This document shows, one piece after another, positions 56,421 through 64,000 of a stretch of DNA of 64,000 nucleotides. A program made the position numbers and the translations under genes. Below the pieces are notes generated by a model. The model was not told where the DNA came from and made no database searches. It saw only the letters and a list, made by a program, of their open reading frames with translations. The stretch comes from Cordia subcordata (lineage: Eukaryota; Streptophyta; Magnoliopsida; Boraginales; Cordiaceae), in contig JAPTOF010000014.1 of the NCBI GenBank assembly GCA_028554755.1, forward strand, positions 992,001-1,056,000, given 5' to 3'. Positions within the stretch are counted from its first letter, which is position 1; each line of letters starts with the position of its first letter.

Positions 56421-57612
56421 CGGACTGAAGATGCCTGATTGCACAATACAAGAAGGCATCTTGCTAGACAATAATTGAGAGGCATAGAAGGTGGTAAATC
56501 AATCATCACAGTTTATCATCCTCGAAGATCAATTTTACAAGCGCACTATTAAAGGGCCACTCTTGAAATACATCAGTAATTCAAAAGAGAAATATGTCAT
56601 CAACGAGATGCATGAGGGAATGTGTGACAATTACTGAGGGGTAAGAGCTATGGCATAGAGAGCAATTCAACAGGGATATTATTGGTCGACTATTGCAGAA
56701 GTAGCTACGAAAATTATCACAAAATGTGACCGATGTTAGAAAAATGCCAACATCTAACATTTAGTGCCCGTTAGTCTAACCCCGATAAGGAGCGCATGGC
56801 CATTCCTCAAATGAGGGCTAGACATTATTGGACTAATGCCCACCAAGAAAGCACAACAAAAGTTTGCCTTTGTCGCTATCTACTTCTTGACAAAATGGGT
56901 TGAAATAGAAGCAGTAGCTACAATAACCAACAAGACAGCCTGGAGCTTTGTGCAAAAGAACATCATGTGCTAATTTGGCATACCCAAAGAGATTATCACA
57001 GATCATGGCTAATAGTTTGTTTTAAAGTACTTCAGAGAAAGAGCTAGAGAATTGAGCATTGATCTCCGATTCTCCTGAATGGTGCATCCCTAAACAAACA
57101 ATCAAGTGGAAGTTACTAAAGAGCCATTGCGAATGCACTCAAAGCAAGGCTTGAAAAAGTGAAAGGTTTATAGCCCAAAGTGCTTTCGGAGGTTTTATGG
57201 GGCTAACGAACAATGGTTTATAGCAATACTAGGGAAACATCATTCATAATGGTGTATGGATTAGAGGAATGAAGCACTTTAAAGAAGGGGAAAATTAAGA
57301 AGTTTTGAAAATTGAACTGGAGTTGCTTGATAAAGTGCAGAGGAGGTGCATATCAAGAATGAAGCTATTAAGGAAACTATGAAGCTACACCTAGCTCACA
57401 AAGTGAAGCTGAAGAACATTGGCCTGGGGGACATGGTGTTATGGAAACATTAATTTGCCGAAGGCAGTATGAATAAACTTGACGAGAATTAGGAAAGCCC
57501 TTATTAGGTAATGAAGGTAATCTGACCAGGAACCTTCAAGATGGCTAGAGCTGATAGAAACATACTCCCGAACACGTGGAATGCTAAATACTTACGAAAC
57601 TACTATGCATGA
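56421..57612 (+). pseudogene. pol: Tat-lineage integrase relic
   Basis: Zinc-finger region MHEGMCDNY...KCDRC (56610-56735). Core pieces GLDIIGLMPTKKAQQKF (first Asp), FGIPKEIITDHG (second Asp) and TKWVEIEAVATITNKTA. The Glu region near 57100 is disordered (AIANALKARLEKVK-like). The C-terminus reads NIGLGDMVLWKH and GTFKMARADRNILPNTWNA, then a stop at 57610-57612. More than ten in-frame stops. No active enzyme. Confidence 0.85.
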
Positions 57613-58025
57613 TGCAAAATTGATATAAAACTCTTCATATACTTATCGAAAGTTTCAGCAAAACAATGATAATCCATGAGTTCCATGCAAATTATGTAAG
57701 TTATTTTGCAACTTGAGTTTCGTGGATTGATTAAACTACTCACATGCACTTCTTATCGGGATAGCAATTAGCTCCTGATCAATAAATTTAGGAGAATAAA
57801 AACTCTAATCATGCTTGATCAAACAAACTATCAAGCAACATAAAGTATGCATAATAAATAACTCATAAACAGCAATGAGAATATATAAAGTCAAGTAAGA
57901 CACATAGTTATACTTGCTATGTGCCCTAATCATCAATATCATAGCAATAATAAAAGCAACAGTAAATTATTCCAACATTACATTCATCTAGGAAAAACAA
58001 AAATTGTATAAAAAAGAAATATAAA
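57613..58025. other. Post-pol spacer of Tat element
   Basis: AT-rich region between pol and the antisense ORF. No domain, PPT or LTR start seen. Confidence 0.45.
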
Positions 58026-58840
58026 TTAAGCAGTAGCAGCAACAGCATTAGCATAGGGGGCATCCTCCATCTCAACAACAATGGGCTTAACATTGGCACC
58101 ATCCCCTTTCTCACAAACCCGAACAATGGCAAAGCCATCAGTGATAGTAGGAGGAACATCTTCCATCACCTTGTCAGTGATAATGGCTTGCATGATGTTA
58201 TCAGATACTGCCATTGGGTGATCGGGGTTTTGCTTCGCAAATCCCTTATCGACCTAATCAGGGGCAACACCTAGTAACTCATCCAAGCCGTCATTCACTA
58301 ATGAATCCAAGGGTGTGGGAGGATCTCTCTGAAGCATCTCCACAACTTTCCTAAGGCTTACCTCCAACCCCGTCTCAAACTGGACGATGGCCTCACACTT
58401 GATTTTAGCCTAGTAAATGTCTCTTGCCTTGTATTTGGCAACGACTACTTCCTTGGCATTCTTCAAGTCAGCCTCGGATAACTCGATCTATGGGATTGTC
58501 ACACAGTTTGCCGTCTAGGATACCTCATACTCTTACTTCAGCTTTGCAATCTCCCATTGTAGTTCCTCGAGGGCCGCGCATTGATTATTGATCATGGACT
58601 ACAGCGATTCAATCTGCTCATCTCTCCTCTATAGATCCTCATCTTTCTTCTTTAGTTCCTCTCATGTGACTGCCTCAGGCTTTGGAGCTTCTTAGACGTC
58701 TTCAGCTTATCGACCTCTTTCGTAAGTCTTTCCAATTTTGAAGGGTCAGTAGTCCCATCCAAGAAACGGTTGGCTAGCTCATAGACTATATGGCTTAAGG
58801 ACTTGATGAGCTCGAGGGCCTCCGATAGGTGTTTGCCTAA
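58026..58840 (-). pseudogene. Antisense coiled-coil ORF of Tat element (aORF relic)
   Basis: Reverse-strand ORF with few stops over ~270 codons, lying tail-to-tail with the integrase relic. Readable parts: LERLTKEVDKLKTS, SMINNQCAALEELQWEIAKLK, ELSEADLKNAKEVVVAKYKA, FETGLEVSLRKVVEMLQRDP and C-terminal GANVKPIVVEMEDAPYANA, ending at 58026. The charged heptad-like segments suggest a long coiled coil. Antisense extra ORFs with a PF04195-like N-terminus and coiled-coil C-terminus are known downstream of pol in Tat elements such as Grande and Retand; the N-terminal part is missing here. The function of such ORFs is unknown. Confidence 0.65.
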
Positions 58841-58855
58841 CTACCAACAAAAAGC

Positions 58856-60540
58856 AACACCCCCAATCCTTCTCCTTACTTGTCCCCAAGTAAGCCTACC
58901 CCAAGTAAGCCTAAACCAAAGTCTATCTATGTGACGTTCAAAGAGTTGATAGTTGCATTAACCTGCTATCTTTCCGTCACTAAGGTAGTATAAAAGGTCA
59001 CTCCTTTTCTGATCCTCCTCTCAATCACAAGACATCTTGCATCTCTTGAGAACTTACCAAGGAGCTAGAACCACCAGAAACATAGAATTTCAACTCATGC
59101 ACCCAGGATATTGATGTGCCTTATCAAACTAACATGGCCTCCCAACATGCACTTAGCCATCAAAGATACAAGGAAGAGAAGAATACATCACAATAGCTTA
59201 TAGTTGACATAAGAACCTTATTCATAACATAATGAAAGAACAAAAGAGATACTTACGTTAGCTTGAAATTGTGCCACTTGACACTTATTCAACATACTTA
59301 AGTTTTTCAACTTTTTGTTTCCTATTGGCTTTTTTCATTTTTTTCACTTTTTTTCCCATTTTTGCATTTTTCTATTCTTTTACATTTTTCTCAATATATA
59401 ACATAAACAAAAAGAGAAGGAAAAGAAGAAGCTAAGGCACACTAAAAGAACCAATCAAAGAGGGGGCACTCATATCAACAAGCCTTTAGACACTTTTTCC
59501 AACCAAATTGTAGGACAACTACAAGATGCATTCTTAGAAGTGCCCATTTCCTACAGTTTTTGAATGGATTCTCTTCAAAGTCCCGATTCTCCTTCCACTC
59601 CATTCGCTCCCCCTAATACAACATCATCTTCACCAATTAATTAAGTCAATAACAAGAGCCAACACTTCAATCAACAAAGAGATAAATGACTATATATGTA
59701 CAAAAATTGAAAAAAAAATCACCAATTTTAAGAAAATAATGCAAATCTAACCTAAACAAAGCATGAAACTAGAAAACCAAGGTCTCACACTCCCAAACCT
59801 CTACTTTACTTGTTTTCAAGAAAAAAAAAGATAAAACCACACAACAAGCAAGTAAACATCACAATGCATGTAAGCGAGATAGGGACGAGGTAGATAGGAG
59901 GGGAACAAGCAAAGAAAGGATAGATATAGCTTAGTGCTCTTTTGTAGCTCTTCAGTGCCAATGATTGATGAATCATTTACTAACCCTATTTCTTGACACA
60001 AATCACAAACACTCACAAAGCAAAAGATTAGTTGACATTGCCATGTAAGCTTGCATTGGCATTGACAAGTGATAAGGTGTATGAATAGGAAATGGCATTC
60101 AAGGATGGGGATCAACACTCTTAGAGTCTAAAAAGAGAAACAAATGAAAAGAAAATCAAAATTAAAGAATGAAAATACCAAAAGTAAAAGCGAGTAAAAC
60201 ATGTTTAGGATGTGTCTTAGTAGCGCTGAATTTAACGCCCCTAATTAGGTGCCAATGTTAGAGTAAAACATGTTTAAAGTCACACGACATAAATTGTTGG
60301 ATAATCATCAAGGCGCAGAAAGTAGAAAGGAAAGGGTTATGCAACATAAGATAAATCAATGGATAAACAAGGCACTTCATTTGAAAAATGTCCCACCCTA
60401 AAATATCAAATAAGGATGTGTGCTCAAGTCTGGTAAGGATAATGGACAAGTATGAGAAATCATGCCCTACTTACTCACTAACTAACCACCCAATGGCCTT
60501 CTTCTCATTATCTAAGGCTAAGAATACACCCTCTCCATGG
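58856..60540 (-). other. Copy D 3' spacer
   Basis: Homologous to the spacers of A-C and E. The LTR-side stem-loop is decayed and locally duplicated (GTCCCCAAGTAAGCC twice near 58892-58920), the purine tract is at about 59290-59420, the internal stem-loop/PPT is decayed near 59790-59820, and the TTTAACGCCCC segment is at 60232. Confidence 0.65.
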
Positions 60541-61067
60541 GCTCAAGGATAAATCTAATGCAAGCAAAGTGGGTGGTGTGTATCCTATTCCAAGGTAAAA
60601 GTGTTCCATTCAAGAAAGCATAAATGTGAGTTCCAAAGAAAGAGGCTCAACAGAATGGGAATAGAGAGTAGAGACAACATCCAAAGAGGGAGAATAAAAA
60701 CAACCAAGAACAACAAATATGGAAACACTAGACTCTTCCTTTCTTGAGGATAAGTCATAAACATGCCAAAGTCTCTTTAACTCCTCCAATGAGGTGAGCA
60801 CAATTGGACGGGGTGAAACAGACTCAATGGACTCATCATGCAAACATGGATGCTCAAAGAAAGTTTGTGAACTTAACTCCCTAAATGCGAATTCAGATAT
60901 ACATTGAGTGCTAATGACATAAGACTCATCATCCAAACGTGTCCATAATATGGGAAAAGAGGGAGAAATATGTTTCAAGGACTCAATGGTAGATGATAAA
61001 AACATGGGAAGATAGGGTACCACTTCTTTTAAGACATACCTACGATTGTCATTGAGAACTAAAGTAC
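60541..61067 (-). pseudogene. ORF-N copy D, C-terminal part
   Basis: Reverse strand: LVLNDNRRYVLKEVVPYLP (A: LVLDDSSSHVLEEVVPYHP), FFEHPCLHDESIESVSPRP (B: FEHACLHDEKSVESVSPPP), then LALDLSLS at the C-terminal side near 60550. It starts directly after the solo LTR. Stops and shifts are present. Confidence 0.6.
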
Positions 61068-61384
61068 TAATGTGTTGTGTTTTTGTGTATGTTTGCATCA
61101 TCATTTATCTAACAGAGGTGAAACGGACGTATTGCAAGAAAAATTGGCCAAGTCTCTAACCTGGCCGATCAACCCCCTTCCAGGGCTGGTCGACTGGACA
61201 AAATAGAGAGCAAGGCCCTTAGGCTGCTTGACCTTGGTGCTAGGCTAGTCAACTATCTAAGGCCCCTAGCTGGATGTGTATTATGTACTATTTGAGCACT
61301 TTTCAAGCCTATTTAGATATCTTTGAACCTTTTTCACACACTCATCGCACATACACTAAACCATACCTTCACCCACCTCACACG

Positions 61385-61416
61385 CACACACTCACACACT
61401 CACACACTCACACACT
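61385..61416. repeat. (CACACACT)4 minisatellite
   Basis: Four perfect 8-bp units in the solo LTR. Copy E's LTR has only short irregular CACA runs at the equivalent place (26150-26220). Confidence 0.85.
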
Positions 61417-61823
61417 TCTCATCTAGATTCAAGCTTATTTGAAGGGTTTCAAACATTTGGATTGGAGTTTGCTCAAGGAATTTGTACAAGAGTTGCTAGG
61501 ATGAAATAGGACTTTCATATTCTCTCTTTCATCCTATTTTATGTTTTGTTTAAGTAGACTTGTTTTTTGGTGGTTAAACTTGTGTAATGGGTTGATAATA
61601 TGCTCTTATGTTATTGGATTTGATGGCTTAATATATATAAACATGCTATGTTTCTCTTGTTTCAATGGCTATTATTCAATACATGTCTAGGTGTTTGATA
61701 ATATGCCAATAAGAGTTGCATATGTATAACTAGAAGTCTATTTGCTACTAAACACTTTTCCATTCTATAATCATGACAAAGTGTTTATGTGTGGATTTTT
61801 TGAAGTGTGTAATGCTTATATTC

Positions 61824-61851
61824 ATGTGTATGTGTATGTGTATGTGTATGT
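61824..61851. repeat. (ATGTGT)n microsatellite
   Basis: Four ATGTGT units plus a partial one, in U5 of the solo LTR. Confidence 0.85.
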
Positions 61852-62696
61852 TTGCATGCTTAATAGTGAATATGACCTTAATATTACATACATGTTGGCT
61901 TCCAATTGCTTTTAAGGGTGTAATCCGAGCATGACGATATTTAGTTGTCAAATAGGTTCCTTTATTTGCAAATACCTTGCCCTAGAACATGTATGAATGT
62001 GCTATTAAGTCAAATCCTGCTATAGTGATCCTAGAATGACAATGTGCAATTTAGGGCCAGCTTAGGCCGAGTCTCCTTTAGCTTTAAACCCAGCCAATAG
62101 GTTGTCGGATAGGATCTGTCGACCCTAGCGACACTAGGTCTTGGCTTTAAGCCCAGCCAATGGTTTAGGTACTAGGGTAGGTTCATTCTATATCACCTAG
62201 GAAGCTAGTTAGTCACTCTTAAGGCCCTAAGTCATAAAGACCACGCCGTGGCTCTAGGATGTGCTGCCTAGTGAGGGACCCGAACTGAGTTCAAGGGAGA
62301 AATGAGGACACTAGTTAGCAGCCTAGTTAAGAGCAATCGATAAATAAGCCATCCCCTATTATCCTATAGCATTCGAGTCTAGAATCACCCATTTGCAAGT
62401 AAAAGTCACCCTAATCCATTCCATTTGTTTGTTCCCCCAAGGTAGTTTGTTTCCCAACTTTCCATTCCCATAGTGTAGTTTTATTTCCTTCAGTTAGAGC
62501 TCCCGTAAATCCAAAAATCCCAAAAATGGTTACTTTAGGTCTTCTTTTAGGTGCTTTCTATGACACACTTACATAGAATCCATTCTACAAAATAGCCTCC
62601 CTGTTGTTCGACACCCATTCTCGCACACACTACAATACACTGATCTGCGCGCACATAGGTCTTAGGAGTTTGCAGCACTAGAGACACATCAAGTAC

Positions 62697-62971
62697 CATC
62701 ATGCTCGTCTTCTTCTTCACTACAAGATGTAAACTCTCTATCAACCTCTCTCTCTATTTCCCTCTCCAACACATTATCAAATTCACCATTAATTTCCTCA
62801 TCCATAGGCCTCACTCCTATCCTATTAACCTGGTCGAAAGGTTACTCATAGGTTGAAAAGATTGCTCATCCCCAACACTTCTCTTGAAGCTCACGACTAG
62901 ATAATTGGTTTGTTGCCTCATGCTTTCTAGTCTTTCTTGGCAATATTAGAGGAAGGATTGGAGGTATGCAA
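62697..62971 (-). pseudogene. ORF-N copy D, middle part
   Basis: Continues the ORF across the solo LTR: SCSEEEDEHD-like acidic block, then EREVDREFTS, and MRQQTNYLVVSFKRSVGDEQ (compare copy B EQLSQLIESFNRGVENEQ). It is cut at 62971 by a reverse LTR, so the N-terminus is missing. Confidence 0.55.
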
Positions 62972-64000
62972 GTGATGTGTCTCTCTAGAGTGCAAGCTCT
63001 AAAGACCCATAAGCGCACGGATCGATGTAGTGTAATGTGTGTGAGAACGAGTGTAGAACCACGAGGAGGCTATTTTATCGAATGGATTCTATATGTATGT
63101 CCTAGAGAATGCCTAAAAGAAAACCTAAACTAACCATTTTTTAGGGGTTTTTGGATTTTTGGGAGCTCTAACTAAAGGAAATAAAACTACACTATGGGAA
63201 TGGAAAGTGAGGAACCAAACTACCTATAGGGAACTAATAAATGGAAGGGATTAGGATGACTTTTGCTTGCTAATGGGTGATTCTAGACTCAAATGCTATG
63301 GGATTATAGGGGATGGCTTAATCATCGGCAGCTCTTAACTAGGTTGCTAACTACTATCCTAATTTTTCACTAGGATTTGGTGCAGATCCGTCTCTAGGCG
63401 GTGCCTCCTAGAGCCACGACGTAGTCCTTATGACCTAGGGCCTTAAAAGATAACATAAAATGAACCTACCCTAGTGCCTAAACCGTTGGCTAGATTTAAA
63501 GCCAAGACCTCGTGTTGCTAAGGTTGATTAAACTTATTCGAAAACCTATTGGTTGGGTTAAAGCCACAAGAGACTCGATTTAGGCTTGCCCTAAATTACA
63601 CATCCCATTCTAGGGTCACCATATCGGGATTTGACCAATTGAAGCATTTATACATGTTCTAGGCCAAGGTGTTTATGAATAAAGGGGCTTACTCGACTAG
63701 GAAATATTGTCATACTTAGACTATACCATTAAAGCAATTGAGGACCAACATGTATGCAATATTGAGGTCATATTCACTACTAGGCATGCAAACATACACA
63801 TAGACCTGAATATAAGCATTACCCACATCATAAAATCCACACATAAACACTTAGTCATGATTATAGAATGGATTAAATGTGTTTAGTAGCAAAAAGACTT
63901 CAATTTATACATATGCAGCTCTCTTAGTCATATTATCAAACACCTAAACATATATTGAACAATAGCCATTGAAACCAGAAAAACAAAACATATGTATATA
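62972..64000 (-). repeat. Athila LTR (E family), runs off the window
   Basis: Reverse strand. The U5 end (GCACTCTAGAGAGACACATCA-type) is at 62972, with no PBS to its left, so this is a 3' LTR or solo LTR whose start lies beyond the window. U5 phrases match 61068-62691 on the opposite strand, so the two form a ~1-kb inverted repeat. Confidence 0.8.

Larger units (their letters stand above)
61068..62691 (+). mobile_element. Athila solo LTR (E family) with TSD AGTAC
   Basis: 1624 bp, TAATGTGTTGTG (mutated TGATG) to GACACATCA, flanked by AGTAC (61063-61067 and 62692-62696). U3 resembles copy E, with decayed GGTCGAC dyads near 61187-61250; U5 contains TTGGCTTTAAGCCCAGCC. No internal sequence, so it formed by LTR-LTR recombination after insertion into copy D's ORF. 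Confidence 0.92.
58856..62971 (-). mobile_element. Non-autonomous Athila-like element, copy D (truncated)
   Basis: Reverse-strand copy: ORF N-side 62697-62971, ORF rest 60540-61067, spacer 58856-60540. Both LTRs, the PBS and the ORF start are missing. It is interrupted by a solo LTR (61068-62691). On the left it abuts the antisense Tat ORF. Confidence 0.7.

Noticed and set aside
57926..58159. Leu/Met-rich 'membrane protein' ORF
   Set aside because: Frame shadow of the antisense coiled-coil ORF (an Ala-rich tail read in another frame).
1..64000. CRISPR arrays, bacterial operons, organellar insertions, rRNA
   Set aside because: No regularly spaced repeats, ribosome-binding-site-driven gene clusters or chloroplast, mitochondrial or rRNA sequence recognised; all coding similarity is to plant LTR retrotransposons.

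Overview
The window looks like a gene-free, repeat-dense block of plant (most likely eudicot) nuclear heterochromatin. The evidence is AT-rich sequence, long terminal repeats (LTRs) of about 1.6-2.0 kb, primer-binding sites (PBSs) matching the 3' end of plant tRNA-Asp, and Ty3/Gypsy and Ty1/Copia polyproteins with plant-specific architecture. I see no convincing host gene, tRNA, rRNA or organellar sequence in 64 kb. The species cannot be named from this sequence.

Layout. 1-1989: tail of a forward Copia element (RNase H end plus 3' LTR). 1990-9440: reverse-strand non-autonomous Athila-like element (copy A) with two LTRs, a PBS and an unfamiliar ORF instead of gag-pol. 9441-12510: reverse-strand Copia gag-pol relic. 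12680-17820: copy B of the non-autonomous family (reverse), split by a Copia solo LTR at 15187-16999. 17821-24241: forward copies C1 and C2 in tandem, sharing a truncated LTR. 24242-25585 and 36754-38386: reverse-strand Athila gag fragment, PBS and LTR, split by the best preserved element, copy E (25586-36753). E is an almost complete forward Athila-type Gypsy element with target-site duplication (TSD) GAGCT, two LTRs, a perfect tRNA-Asp PBS, gag, protease, RT, RNase H and integrase. 38387-43600: reverse Copia LTR fragment, then a relic of a 'putative gypsy-type transposon' ORF split by a Copia solo LTR (41533-43431, TSD TTATA). 43650-53275: stack of Athila LTR fragments, mostly reverse, with a short gag piece. 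53830-57612: decayed forward Tat-lineage gag-pol with a second RNase H, followed by an antisense coiled-coil ORF (58026-58840). 58856-62971: copy D of the non-autonomous family (reverse), split by an Athila solo LTR (61068-62691, TSD AGTAC). 62972-64000: reverse Athila LTR running off the end.

How the parts fit. The most interesting system is the non-autonomous family (A, B, C1/C2, D). Its copies keep LTRs, a tRNA-Asp PBS and a 3' spacer of about 1.4 kb that is clearly homologous to the spacer of autonomous copy E, but they carry a different ORF of roughly 550-600 codons. Its motifs recur in four diverged copies. The simplest reading is a parasite mobilised by E-like elements that carries its own protein of unknown function. 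Both kinds of element share a duplicated stem-loop plus polypurine tract (PPT) in the spacer, a small inverted repeat, and GC-rich palindromes just upstream of the LTR TATA box.

Boundaries were read by eye. Those backed by TSDs or PBSs are reliable to the base; the others are good to tens of bases.
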